A stretch of DNA of 64,000 bases, from NCBI GenBank assembly GCA_014058105.1, contig JACGCM010002456.1:348501-412500 (forward strand), in the 5' to 3' direction. The DNA is from Kingdonia uniflora. Its lineage: Eukaryota; Streptophyta; Magnoliopsida; Ranunculales; Circaeasteraceae. The notes beneath the pieces were generated by a model. It did not search any database. It worked only from the letters and a program-made list of their open reading frames with translations, and was not told the DNA's origin. Both the position numbers and the translations under genes were made by a program. This document shows, piece after piece, positions 1 through 12,356 of the stretch (positions are counted from its first letter, which is position 1; the number at the start of each line of letters is the position of its first letter).

Positions 1-249
1 GCCCGATTTCTCAAGATCGAAGTATTGTCCACCCCTGCATTAACATCATAAGCTTAAATTCTATTAATTCTGGGGGTGCTGAAGAGGATGAGGACGATTG
101 GAGATGACCTTTCCTTACATATATTGGAATAAAAAACACGTTCGACGGTGAACTCCCAAAAGATCCTACAAAAAGACGATGCGTGCTTGATAATGCTAAG
201 CGATATGTCGTGGAAAACAACCTCCTATACAAAAATTTGGTCACTGGAC

Positions 250-1292
250 CATACCTCGAATGATTATCGAATAAAGAAGCTAAAAAATTTATGCATGAAC
301 TTCACGAAAGCACTCGTGGTTCCCACGCAGCAGAACGATCTCTACCCAATCGAGCTCTTACTCAAGGAGTCTTCTAGCCTAAAATAAAAGCCCAAGCCAT
401 TAAACTTGTAAGCAAGTACGATGCCTATCAACGACACGGCCCCCAAATTCGAGCTCTAGCCTTGGAACTCCATTCCAGCAACGCTGTTTGGCCGTTCAAA
501 AGATGGGACCTTGACCTCATTGGAAAATTCCCAATGACACCAGGCAAAAGGAAACACCTCCTAGTAGCAACGAATTACTTTACAAAATGGGTATAAGAAG
601 TCTCACTATATCGCACACGAGAAGACGAAGTCATCAAGTTTGTATGGGAAAACATTATCATTCGATTTGGCTGCCGTCATCTCATCAGAATTGATAATGG
701 ACCTTAATTCGTTGGGTCCAGAGTCGTTGAGTTTCTCAATCAACACAGCATCATTCACTCTTCCTCCAATCCATATTACCCACAAGAAAACGGTTAGGTT
801 AAAATCATCAATCGCACTATTGTGGATGGATTCAAAAAGCACCTAACAGAGAAGAAGGGTAATTGGGTCCAGGAATTATCACATATATTATTGGCATATC
901 GCACAACACCTCGGGTATTAACCGGATGCACGCCATTCCTCCTGGCATACGGTATAAAAGTAATCATCCCTACTCAATATCATCACCCATTATGCGACCA
1001 TACTATGATAGATGAAGAAAATGAGTTCCAGTTGGCATGAAACATGAATTGGATCGAGGAGACTCGAGACAGAGCAATCATGAATTTGGGAAGATACCAC
1101 CAGACTTTAACCCGATCTTATAACAAGCAAGTTTATTACAGAGAGTTTGAAATCAAAGATCTCGTACTCCGAGAAGTTCCCAAGTACAGAAAGAAAGTCA
1201 ATGCTGGGAAACTTGCCAAAATTTGGGAAGGTCCTTTTGTTATTATTAGAAAAAGTGGTCTTGGTTCTTACGATCTCGCCACTGGACATTGA
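250..1292 (+). pseudogene. Ty3/gypsy integrase, decayed
   Basis: Translation in shifting frames gives an integrase: an HHCC-like zinc segment near 285-440 (HELHES then a YDAYQRHG stretch where CxxC is expected), the core beginning RWDLDLIGKF (about 500), an IDNGP motif (about 690), PQENG (about 785), then LLAYRTTPR and the C-terminal RDRAIMNLGRYHQ and KIWEGPFVI segments. The DDE residues are therefore still visible at DLD, DNG and the E of PQENG. Stops interrupt it after FTKW (about 595), after PQENG (about 796) and near 1038, and there are frame changes around 400 and 700. No chromodomain follows. It would have inserted element cDNA into the chromosome; it cannot be functional as read. Confidence 0.85.
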
Positions 1293-1560
1293 ATACGAGG
1301 AGATTGAAGCTGTATCGATGATAATAAATCTATCACAGTGTACTTTTCTAAAATCATCTATCTTATATGTCGGTCTTAGATCAATGACAGATTTATGTTT
1401 GATCCCTATACATCTGTGTACTTTCTACTATTTTATACAATACTCTATCTAAAACATTCTTCGTACGTCAATCTTACCCCAATAAAATACTTGTGTTTGA
1501 TTGCCCTACATTATAGTACTTTTCTAATATATTTAACAAGTACTTCTATATACAGATTAT

Positions 1561-1729
1561 AGATCGTTTGTTGCTTTGGCCAAACTGGTCATCTATTATA
1601 TTACAGATCGTTTGTTGTTGTGGCTAAACTGATCATCTATTACATACAAATCGTTTGTTGTTTTGGCCAAACTGATCATCTTATACATTATAGATCGTTA
1701 TAGATCGTTTGTTGCTTCGACCAAACCAC
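1561..1729 (+). repeat. 44-bp tandem repeat between pol and the antisense frame
   Basis: The unit begins AGATCGTTTGTTG and contains GGCCAAACTG..CATCTATTA. Copies start at 1561, 1605, 1648 and 1702 (spacing 44, 43 and 54). It lies in the untranslated segment after the integrase. Confidence 0.85.
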
Positions 1730-1838
1730 CCTCTTATTATATGACTCAAAGGCAGCAATACAATTGGTCAGTATACATACATACAAATCATTCACGCTAC
1801 TTTTTGGCAGTTCTATTATATTTTTACTATCTTTCACA

Positions 1839-4800
1839 TCATAAGTCAGTATCACTCGAACAATCATTTACATCATCACGCCTCGAACTCTCTCCATACC
1901 GATTCAAGCGAGCATGCATAAATTCTGGCATTCTCCCAACAACAATTTGTTGGCCTTCCGTAATCATACTCTCTTTGAGAGCCCCAATTTTTGACGACAT
2001 GGGATCCAAATACGCAGATCTAACCAATCTCATTTTATACTGCACACCTTTTTCAGCTAACTTGTCATAAACAGTTCTACTTTCTGCTTCCAATCTATCG
2101 AACTCCGCTACAAAGAATGAAACAACTACCGCCATATCTCTCTCGTACACATCACCTGTCTCACTTTTTACCTGTTTAGACAAAATATGCTCGCTAAGTT
2201 TACTTTGAGCTTCCATCAGCATAGCCTCCAAATGTGTACATCATTTATCCCCTGTTTCTTTTTCCTTACACACATCAATATTCCGCGATTCCAACGCTAT
2301 CTTAAATTTGTCCATATGACAAACCATAAACATTTCCCCATCCACTTCAGCCTTACGATGATTTCTATTCACCGTACTTTCGTCAAGACTTATCACAGCC
2401 TTAAGCAGATCCGGCTCTAACTTGGTATTCACATCACACAATTTTATGATCGCTATTTTATACTATAAATTATCTAATTCTTGCAAATGAATGGTATGTT
2501 CTAGTATATATACTTTTCTCCAAGTCTTATTAATGATTTTGTTTTATTGATTGCGAGCTTTTTCCATCTTTTTTATCATCACATCAGCAACTAACCACAA
2601 TACTTTATAATTACGAGCACAAGCTCGCATATCAGCTATCTCTGCCTTGAGCATATTTACTTGAAATTGCAAGACTTTCACATTATTTCCTTCTTCCTCT
2701 AACAATGCCAACTGTTCTATAACTTGTGTTCAAGTGAATGTCAATTCAGCCCCTTGTTGGCTAGCTTGATCAGAGGGACCTACAACTTCAACACCCTTTT
2801 TTCTTATCACTTCTTTTAATCCCTCTATCTTTCTCAGTTCAATGGCTAGTTCGGCCTCTTTTTCTCGCAGTGTCTCCGTCAAACAGATTACTGTACTCCG
2901 CTCTTTTAAAATCTCCACCTTCGTATCTTCTTCTAATGTAATAGAACTTTTTAGTGCCCCCTAACACGAACTTAGTTAAGTATTTAACTGTTTGTTTCGG
3001 ACGCGTAAGGCATCATATTGACTCTGGATAGCTACTAGTTTCACTTGTCATTACAGTTTACATTTATCATAGTTTGCTTATACAGATTACAAATCACAGT
3101 TAACAAGTTTAAATCAAGAACATGATATCTGAGTAACATCGATATATCATTTTATTTTATCATCACAGAGAACTGATTTCATTTATCATCAAAACAAAAT
3201 AGTATACATAGATCTCAAATATACAAGGTCGGTAATAAACTGGAACACCCTATTTTTGCCTCTTCAAGATATGCGAGGATTGTCCATTATCTCTCAAACT
3301 CTTTCTACTTGTTACTTGAACATCTATAGGAGCTATAAAGGTCACCACCTCTTGCTGGCATTGTTTGCGCCGTGATCGGGGTATCAGACTATCGACCTCC
3401 TCCTCATCCTCTTCTAATGACAGTTCCCTCGACCTAGGAATGGGTTTTTCACCAACAATTTCCCCTTCATCTTTAGTGAACCACATATTTACATTTTGTT
3501 ATAAACGTCCTAAATTTGTTATCTACCCTCGACAGTTCTCCTCCATAAAATCAGTGACACTGTCAATATGACGCTCATATTCCGTTCGGGTAGTGACTTT
3601 TGATTGCAACGGATACAAATGCTCCTTCAATTGCATATGCGCATTGTGCAGCCGCTGACACGTTTCCTTTTACAATACACCTAAAGGCCTCACATCAGCT
3701 TCTACCTTCATTTGAATAGTCACCTCTTTTGACAATTGCGTCACTAAGGACATTATTTGCTCAACATGTTGTAATAACTCATCATGTAACTCCTTAGTTA
3801 AACTCACCCTCTAATTGATGTTGAATATCTAATTGCTCTTTTCTTATCCTGAAAAATATAATTCTCATGGTCCTCTGATCCTGTATAAAGCCAAATACAT
3901 CAGATAAAGATTCTACATTGCCCCATACAATAGACACACCAGCTTAAACGGAACACTTCCTCACCTCTAAACTATGATGATTACGTGCTTCTTGAGCTAA
4001 AAACATAACCCGAGCTGGGTCCGGAACTACACCTCTTTCCTTCAAAAGCTAAACATATGCTTCTTTTAAACCCCGTTCACTATCTACTTCGACCTCGAAA
4101 TACAATGTCATAGCTATCAACATACTTTTACACCTAGCCTTATTACTCGGGTCATTAAAACAAGTTAACTATTTTGGTTTTCAAACTAATACCCCCCTTT
4201 CCTCTTCCTTTCTTAACACCTCGTCCCTCTCAATTTTTATCTTAGCATATCTACACTGGAGATCTTATAACTTCTTAAATGTTTTATCATAATTAAGTTT
4301 AAATTGTCTTATCTCATATTCAGTATTATTAAGTACCTGCTGAATACGAGCCACGAAGTCCTCTTCATCCGCAACCTCTGAAGGGAAAACTATTTTACCA
4401 TATCTATCAGTCCGGCCTAGCTCTACATCAGCTTCACTCAATCGAAAATTGTAATACGATTGGACGAAGTGATCTCTTTCCACTAAAAGTACTTTGGCTA
4501 ATTTTGACATAACGTCATTATGCCCCGCCAGCTCATTATACTTTTTTGCGAACTCTACAACCTCTTTAGCATATTTAGCTCTCTTATCTTTCTCTAGCTT
4601 AAGCTCAGCTTCGAGCTCCTTCATACGAGCCGATTAAGCATTAAACTTCACCATAAGATCCCTGAACTCCTGGCCCTTCTTGTCCAGACACATTGTTGCC
4701 CCCTTCAGCAGCATTGAGAGCTGCCAGTACAAAAATATATAAAGACAAATTTAGCACATCTTTTAGTCCGAATACAAAGACAATTAAAAATTCCAAGAAC

Positions 4801-6221
4801 ATACCATGAAAGTATGTTCGTGATACTCATTATCGAGCTGCTTCGTACCCGTCCCAGCCATCAGACAATATTTCTGCTCTAACTCTTTCATCTTGGCCGC
4901 AGCATGAGAATTAGTTCAAGAACTACCCTCTTCCTCATGTCGTTTCCTCTTCAACAAATTTTTCTCTGCTTCTGCAGGAGTAATCACACTCGCATCCAGC
5001 CTCTCCTCTGTATCTCTAGAAATAGTCTTTGCGACATCTTGTTCTGTGGCCGCCACCCCAGTGGTAGGAGTACTCTGCCGAGCCGGCTTCCCCGACCTCT
5101 GAGTAGTCCGTTTGGTGTTTAAAGGTACATGAGGTGGAAGACTGAGCACATCATCAAAGGTCAAACGAGCTTTCTCCTCAGCCATAGCTCGTTTCTCGTG
5201 AGCTCGTTAAACTTTGGGTACTACAAAATCTACCCTCTTATCTCTACGAATACCTAACTCACCAAGTACCTGCTTTAACTCGTCCTGGTCACGAGCAACA
5301 TAATCGAACAAGCTGGTCTTATCAGTCACCGATAAAGGATTGGGCTATGCCAAAATAGGGAACAAAACATTATTTAGTAGCTCGAAGACATGTTATTGGT
5401 TATTCAAAGATTGGTCAACGTTACTTACTCGGGTTATAATATTTATGGTTCAGTTCGAGCGCTGGTTAATATGGAACCTGCATATAGTTACCATCTACCC
5501 ACATAAGGTGATCGTTCCATGGTCTACCCGCAGATTCAAAGTTAAATTTTTTTAGCCTAGATGAATCACTATACAAGTAACCACTAGTTCGACCTTTGAC
5601 ATATTTCCACTTATAAAATTTTATCACATCTTCAGCTTTAAACTGCTTTGCAGTCCCTTCCTTTCTCCATTTTTCATTCAGTGCTTCATATACCCTCATC
5701 ATCTAATATATATTCCCATTCAGCTGGGCAGGGCAACTCTGCAATATATTAATGACCCCTTTTTGAAAGAAAGCCAGAGGAATCTTCAGCCCGAGGCCAT
5801 TATAGTACGAAAGATTCACATCCTCACCAAACCCTCTCCCCTTCATCTAATTCTCCAAGCAAGAGACTTGGTATTATACAACCTCCTCCCATTTTCCTGG
5901 GATATAGGCCCTAAACCAGTGACCTTGGTCCATCACATAACTTCCTCATTCTCCCTGTAATTTCATTTTGTATTTCAAATATTCTTTCCCTACATCTACT
6001 CTATCTGGGTATATGAAAAATAATTTATCTTTATCTTTTTTATCCTCTTTATCTATCACTTTCTCAATTTTACTGTTTCCCCCAACCTCTACAGTCATCT
6101 GTACACTATTTACAGTTTCTTCCATGGCACTACACTCGCCATCCCTCTCCGAATATGAGGTTTCCTTAGAACTTGAAGATACAACAGATCTACTAGTGGG
6201 AATACTAGGTTTGGAACGCAT
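1839..6221 (-). pseudogene. Long antisense ORF of the Tat element, decayed
   Basis: Open segments follow each other on the minus strand: 6221-5946 (starts MRSKPSIPTSR), 5702-5466 (MMRVYEALNEKWRKEG), 5185-4916 (MAEEKARLTFDDVLSLPP), 4624-4265, 3486-3250, 2918-2730, 2441-2241 and 2231-1839. The N-terminal part is acidic and serine-rich. The middle has a W-rich segment. From about 4624 on, the segments are Lys/Glu-rich and heptad-like, suggesting a long coiled coil. No catalytic motif is visible. Position (downstream of integrase, upstream of the LTR) and opposite orientation match the antisense extra ORFs described for Tat elements; several plant proteins of this look are annotated as 'putative gypsy type transposon' proteins. 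Function is unknown. Numerous stops and frameshifts show it is not expressed as one protein today. The segments could instead be several small genes, but the continuous strand bias favours one ancestral frame. Confidence 0.6.
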
Positions 6222-7247
6222 ACTGGACCTACAGATAAATAAATTATTTTATCATTATCTCTACTCTACATATAGTAAAAACAACCCCACCTTCTACCTA
6301 GTCATCACGTCTACTTTACAATTTCCCAAAACAAAAAATAAAAATCAATCATTTCAATTTTCCCTCTCCTTCTTCAAGCAAGCATTTTTTTTCTCTACAG
6401 TCTATTCATATACCAAAACATATACACAACAGATTTTTATCATTACGCATTCAAAGATCTTAGCCCCTGCATTATCAAATCCCTGTACCCATCAACCCCA
6501 AAAGATACATACAGATTACTAAGTAACAACAAATCAAACAAATAGAGACGTATGTCACCAACCTATTCTCGAAGAACAATAATCTTTTGCTTTACCCAAC
6601 CGTCTTCCCGAGTATGACCGCTCCCGTCACTTTTCCACAGGTCTTATATCACCTGATGAATCTTTCCCTCTCAGATCAAACTCAGAACTCAAACGTTTCC
6701 TCCTTTTGGAAATAGGATGTGCACTACTTTTTTCTCATTCTGTAACTGTTAATAATTTATGAGGGAGAGAGATACGAGTTTTTATACTCTTCCTCAGTTT
6801 TCAAAATGATGGCTCCTTCAAACACGTGTCAATCACCCGTACTGTCTCTACAGACATGTCTTTTCGGTTAAAAGCATCATCATGACATCTGTGATAACGT
6901 CTACTGTCATCACGTCAGTCTCTATTGTCTATTATTAAAATTTCTACACCTCTTCCTCAACACAGTACAAACAACCAATCACCTTACTTTAATACTCTAC
7001 CAAGAACGTGCAACATTCCTAAAATAGTTCAATGTTTAAAATTCGGAGATATCTATACAGTTGTTAAAATCCTGCAGTTGTCATCCACAATATCTGTACA
7101 TAAGCAGTAAAACAAAATACTTTATTCTTATTCAATTAGTTCGATGCATCAACTATGCCTCATCTTGCATTTATTCAAGTACCAACATAGAATACTTAAA
7201 ATAGATTAATTATTATGAGCTCTCACACTTTAAGCTTACCAAGCTCT

Positions 7248-7595
7248 TCAGTCACATCTAAAGTAGCCTCGATGGTTCACCTCCCCACATAAAATTATCT
7301 CTCCTCTTGCTGCCCTTATATCATCTTCAACAATCTTGTCATACGCAAGCTGTCGAACAGTCAATTCCCACACTGTGGTACTCAGTAGTGACCTACGAAA
7401 CACATCACACCAGAAAAAGAAATTATACTCTCCACGCTTACCTTCATCATATAGTCCGATAAGATTCAATGGCCATTCCGATAAAATAGCATCATGCGGC
7501 AATCGATGAAAATACTGTTCACAAAGTTCAGCAACCTTGATATGGAACTGACCATCTGCTGCATGATGAGAGCGCTGAGAATAAGTCCTCACCAT
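7248..7595 (-). CDS. 115-aa ORF, antisense, unrecognised
   Basis: An uninterrupted frame starts MVRTYSQRSHHAADG and contains a tryptophan/aromatic-rich middle (EYNFFFWCDVFRRSLL). I do not recognise a domain. It lies upstream of the long antisense frame and on the same strand, so it may be an upstream exon or second ORF of that unit. Its composition looks like real protein rather than a chance frame, but there is no independent support. Confidence 0.3.
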   Translation of the reverse strand: MVRTYSQRSHHAADGQFHIKVAELCEQYFHRLPHDAILSEWPLNLIGLYDEGKRGEYNFFFWCDVFRRSLLSTTVWELTVRQLAYDKIVEDDIRAARGEIILCGEVNHRGYFRCD

Positions 7596-8559
7596 GGTTA
7601 ATCACACTACCTCCACAAAAAAGTTATCCCGGTAGAAGATACAAGACATACCAGCCAAGAATCACTACTTTATAGCCACCAAGAAGATCTTTAGAAATTC
7701 ATATCATCCCACTAATTTTACTGAAGGTTATTTTCTTTTGGAACAGTAGAAGATCAGTATAAGGTCCAAAAAATATTGAGAGGTCATTATTTCCATATTA
7801 TGAAGTATCTCTTCAAATTTTATGATAACAAATATGCAGGTGGCAACATACAAAGTCATGCGAGTCCAGCGGTGGCACCTGCAGCCCTTATCAATTTAAT
7901 CCACAGTTCGAGATATTCTTTCATCCAGTTCGAAGACACAGATGGCAGAAATACCATATATATTTTTAACAAAATAATCATCTTACAGAAATTATCTACT
8001 TCATTTCCTAACATTTTCAAACTCCTTTAATTTTCCAATCTCAGCTATCACTACCACCATACACACTAAAATCCTTACAGCTCGATTTTCCTCATCACAC
8101 CCCATGATCAACTAACATCTATTTTACAGACTCCGATTTTACAACCGAAAATTGCACAAACAAGTTTGATACAAAGAGTCATGATACCAGAATGAAGATA
8201 TTTTATTTGTTTAAATGTTTTTCTTATAGAATACTTTGCAGATAATAAAATGTTCCTAACAAATTACTTTACAGATACACTGTCAGTCTAGACAATATAT
8301 AGATTACTTTCAAAATTTACATCAAGTAGCAGTCAGACATGTCTCGCAGTAGTGTCAACAAGGAAGAAGACAAAAAATTGAAGCAACTTCTAAACTCCGA
8401 TCCCATGCTGCAAGGTCCAGGAAATAGTTAAAACTAGAAACCAGAGATGAAAGATCTTCATGGCCAAAATCTATGGTCCATGGATGAAAATGATCTCCTC
8501 CATCATCGCCACCTCCTCCACCATAACCCCCATCTCCCCGCATGCTAGAGACAGACGAA

Positions 8560-8900
8560 AGGTTCTATTTCTTAGCAATGACTCACTCACTAGAGGGATA
8601 CAGATGAGACTCCCTCGGATGAACACCTACCGCTTTATCTTCAGTTGCAGCCTCCTCTGCTAGCAACCGAAGCCTATTTCAGCACTCCGCCTCAGATGTC
8701 AACAGATAGTAAAATTGTACCATCTGATAATAATTATCCTCCACCTCCATCACTTCTTCATATGACATGCGGTGATAGATAAGCGATACAAGAATTGGTG
8801 TTGGCAGATGCAGAGGTTGGTATCCAAAATATCAGATACGTAATGCCTCCATTTTTTTACGAATCTTAGACTCCCGAGATTGGTTCCTGGTAGTCACCAT
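8560..8900 (-). pseudogene. Second decayed antisense ORF starting MVTTRNQSRES
   Basis: From the ATG at 8900 the minus strand reads about 110 codons with two internal stops. It includes a short acidic segment (MSYEEVMEVEDNYYQM) and ends near a serine-rich stretch. Its opening MVTTRNQS resembles the opening MVRTYSQRS of the ORF at 7595, hinting at a duplicated N-terminal region. No domain is recognised. Confidence 0.25.
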
Positions 8901-9239
8901 ACTCTCAATAGTTACTAGTTTTCTAAATATAGAAACAAGAATAGAGGAGAAGAAAATTATAGACAAAGTCTTGGTTTATCACACTCACCTCAGAATGCCT
9001 TTTATACTGTGGGCAACATTCAATGTCGACTCTTCAAATTCCCAACGTCAGAAGGATTTCCCATACAAACAGCATTAACTAGAACCATTGGTTCGTGGAA
9101 ACCCAAAAGCCACAAACAGATACTCATGAATATACATTGGAAATGATTCCCAGATATTAACTGCACATTAATAATATTTCTCTACCAACACCACGCTCCC
9201 ACAAGGTTTCTCGTACTATTGCCTGCGCGGGGGTGGTTC

Positions 9240-9553
9240 TAATGGCTTATTCTACATCTTGGACTCATGTTTCATCTTTGAACTACATATAAACATTCGA
9301 CCTCACCAACAGAGCACGTGTCCCATTTATAGCGCAATCAAAAATAAGATAGCAACATCAAGAAATAGTTATAGCACGAATTTCTCAACCAACACTACTC
9401 GCCCATGATACTCCTCGTGCTCCTGGTTGAGAGCCGTCTTGTAATAGCTTATTTTGTATCTCGGACTCATGCTTCATCCTCAAACTCTTTAACATACACG
9501 AAGCACTACTAAAGATATATTCAGTCTTCAATATTCGACCTCTACATCAACAG
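9240..9553 (+). repeat. Direct repeat in the LTR U3 region
   Basis: The block 9241-9305 (GGCTTATTCTACATCTTGGACTC..TTCGACCTC) returns in diverged form at 9448-9545 (AGCTTATTTTGTATCTCGGACTC..TTCGACCTC). Offset is about 207 bp. Duplicated upstream blocks are common in LTR promoters. Confidence 0.6.
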
Positions 9554-9699
9554 TTCGAGTCAACAGGCATAATATCATCAATATAGCCATTACAAGACAA
9601 ATAGGACCAGTCCGTTACACAATCTAGTTAAAAAGTATCTAACATATATTTTGTAATGTCCATCATCTAAAATCTTAATGGTCGTCAAACGGTCATATT

Positions 9700-9976
9700 A
9701 TAAGACCTATAAATAGGACCAGAGAATTTGAGATGAGGACACAGAAGAACACTCACTCTAATATTCCACATACTCAGAGCAGTCACTGTAACAAGCTAGC
9801 AATCTCAATAATTTCATCTTCTTTTTCTCAAAATCCTCAAGAGAGGTCGCAGATTTTAACCTATTTAAAGGTTTTCCATGATAAATTATCTTGTTGGTTA
9901 TTACTTATTATTCTTAAGCACTCTAAAACTATCTGGTGTAAAGGCTAAGTTCAAATCTCAGAATTAGGCTATTACA
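9700..9976 (+). promoter_or_regulatory. LTR promoter and 3' end of the Tat LTR
   Basis: A good TATA box, TATAAATA, is at 9708-9715, followed about 30 bp later by ATGAGGACACAG. The stretch ends ATTACA at 9976, a plausible LTR terminus (CA-3'). The LTR start could not be fixed, so only the promoter-to-end part is listed. Confidence 0.5.
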
Positions 9977-11155
9977 AGAAGCCTCTTCCCTGTTTCCAAT
10001 ATTGTTTTTGTGCCCTCTTCTGCAGTTATGTTGTAAACTCCAGGTCTTGTCTTCTTCTTAATCCAAGTGACTATGGCATCCCTGATGATTACAATCACAA
10101 AATCACTCAACTTTTCAAAGCAAATACATAATTAGAAGATATCACATTCAATATAGTCTATAAGGATCTAATTTCGATCCTTTTTCTGTTAAATGTAAAT
10201 AATTTACGCATCGTTTTTTAAAACACATAAAACTCACTATCTATAGGCGTCTAAAATCACTCTCTGAATTATACATCATGATCAACGAATCAAAGAGTAG
10301 AAAGTGGGAATTTATACATATTATTGATTTACTTCTTTTTTGCTAATGAACAAGAAATCAAAATAAAATCCTAAACAAAATATAGTACTTTTCAAATCCA
10401 TTTTTGGGTTTATGAAGAAAACCAATCTCCTAAATCTATGATTTTAATCCAATTCAAATAACAATTAGACTGGCACGAGAGTTACGTAAAATTTCATCTG
10501 GAAAGATATTTAATTATGTATAATCTCATAGAAGAAGAATCAACAGTAGTATCGCATACGAGCTAAATTAACAATAAAATCTAATATAAGTAAATCGACA
10601 ATAAAAAGAAAAGGTTTAAAGGGACTCACTTAGTCCTTTGACCACTATAGGCCATACGATTTCCATCCAAGAAAAAATACAACCTCGGGAACCCTTGAAC
10701 TTCATATTTCTACACAAGGTTATTAGGCTTGGTCACATCAACCTTTGCTAAAACCATCCCTTCAACTCCGTTGCAGCAGCTGCATACTCCGGCACAAGAA
10801 CTTGATAATGTCCACACCATGGTGCATAAAATTCCACCATCACATATCTATTCTTCTCTTCATAATCAGTAAAATTTCCTTCGTTCAAGACCACGACATC
10901 TTTCTCATCAAATGGTGACGGGGAATTTTCTTTATGATCTGCATGGTCTTCATAAACATGTTCCGCTTCTTCAGGATTGGGTTTCTTAAAAACAGATGCC
11001 TCATACTTTTCTTCCTCTTCGATGATGTACTTAAGATCTTCGTCAACATCTTCATCATAACTCTTACACGATTCTTTCACAAGGGTAGGAGAACATAAGG
11101 TAGTTGAGATTAGTAGTACTGAAAGAGCGAGAAAGAGAAGAATCCTAGTAGCCAT
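9977..11155 (-). pseudogene. Protein disulfide isomerase (PDI-like 1 type), truncated pseudogene
   Basis: Exon 1 runs from the ATG at 11155 to about 10634. It has a signal peptide (MATRILLFLALSVLLISTTL), an acidic segment, then the first thioredoxin domain (NRYVMVEFYAPWCGHYQVL). In this family the active site is CGHC and resides in the ER lumen; here the second cysteine is tyrosine (CGHY). A frameshift at about 10747 (after TELKG) and a TAG after PNNLV (about 10695) break the frame, which continues as KYEVQGFPRLYFFLDG and ends at a GT donor (about 10632). A second exon follows an AG acceptor near 10087 (DAIVTWIKKKTRPGVYN) and stops abruptly at 9977 where the Tat LTR begins. The remaining thioredoxin domains and the KDEL end are missing from the window. 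Confidence 0.85.
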
Positions 11156-11499
11156 TGTTACTTGGTGGAGATTTTCAGCCTGAGATATCAGCTTCTCTGG
11201 GTGTCTTATAGTAAAATAAAACTTACACTTTAATATCTAGATTTCATAGAGATATTAGTTTGACATCTCACTGTTTTTATTGCAAAAAGGATTGTAGAAT
11301 TTAATACCAAAAGATTTTAGAACTATCAGTACATATGTACAACAAGTGGGATTTATGCAAGATTTGATTTGTGGTGTTTTTTACATACATGTGATAATTT
11401 TTACCAAAAAGAGAAACATAAATGCCAAATGCTAATAGTCAAATTAAGTTAAAAAATTTGCATTTAACATTTATTTCAACAATTATTAATATTTCTTAT

Positions 11500-11770
11500 T
11501 TTTTAGACTTCAGACCCCATATACTTGTCCATCTTTGGCATTACCCCCCACTTGTGGCATTTCTTAGACTTTTGACCCCAATATTCAATTTCAGGCAAAA
11601 ATAAAGTCTATCAACTGGGTCAATCCGGAGTTCACCAAGTCAAAAAATTTAATGTCAAAAGTGCCCCTAAACATGTATGTCACGTAATGACCAAACCCAA
11701 TTGATTTTAATTCCCAAACACCCAAAAAGAAATTATATCCCATCAAATCTAATTGATTTATAGTCTGCCA
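11500..11770 (+). repeat. Left terminal inverted repeat of the Pack-MULE
   Basis: It opens TTAGACTTCAGACCCCATATAC. A related block, TTAGACTTTTGACCCCA, recurs about 65 bp further in, so the terminus has an internal duplicated motif. Confidence 0.75.
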
Positions 11771-12356
11771 AAATCCCTAACTGATCTTGGTATGCGACGA
11801 TGCGTTTTAGGCAATCCATAGCGCTTTTCTTACCCTAACAAGTCCGCCTCGAGAGTGATACATCATAGAAAAATCTAGGAAAGTTTGCCCAATTGATAAT
11901 CTTCCCTTCCAAATGAAGAAATCTCAGACAAAAATGTATGCAATTCTCTCACAAACTCATATATATTTTATGGTTATTTTGCACAAAACTCAATGAGTAC
12001 CATTTGTTGTGAGAGAGAATTACTGAGTACCATTTAATTACTGAGTACCGTTTGTTGTAATTTTTATGTAATTGGGGTCGTGGGTTATAGACCAATCGTT
12101 CTAATATTTGTGAAATTTGAGGCAACTAATTGTAGTTTATCTGTTTGTTTGTGGGTTATCTAATTGGGGGTTGTGGGTTTTAGTGCAATTGTTCTTATCT
12201 TTGTGATTTAGGTTTGAAGGTTTATTTATCTTATTATTTAACAACAATCCTAATTTATTTTTCGATTTCAAATTTTTCTTTTTTTCGTGTTTATTGTCAT
12301 TGATAAGTAGTGATTAACTATTGTTTTTGTGTGTTATTTGTCATTGATGTGGCTAG

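Larger units (their letters stand above)
1..9976 (+). mobile_element. 3' part of a Tat-lineage Ty3/gypsy LTR retrotransposon
   Basis: The element enters from the left edge. It shows, in order, a decayed integrase on the plus strand (to about 1290), an untranslated stretch with tandem repeats, a long decayed frame on the minus strand (1839-6221, perhaps up to 8900), and an LTR-like promoter region ending near 9976. An extra ORF in antisense between pol and the 3' LTR is a known trait of some Tat-lineage elements (Grande and Ogre relatives). The integrase C-terminus lacks a chromodomain, which also fits. The right end is placed at ATTACA (9971-9976) because PDI exon sequence starts at the next base. 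The 5' half lies outside the window, so target duplications cannot be compared. Confidence 0.7.

Noticed and set aside
1663..2070. 135-codon plus-strand open frame
   Set aside because: Mirror of the coding-like minus frame 2231-1839.
5968..6522. 184-codon plus-strand open frame
   Set aside because: It overlaps the antisense coding frame at 6221-5946 and has a low-complexity, membrane-like composition expected of the reverse strand of Lys/Glu-rich code.
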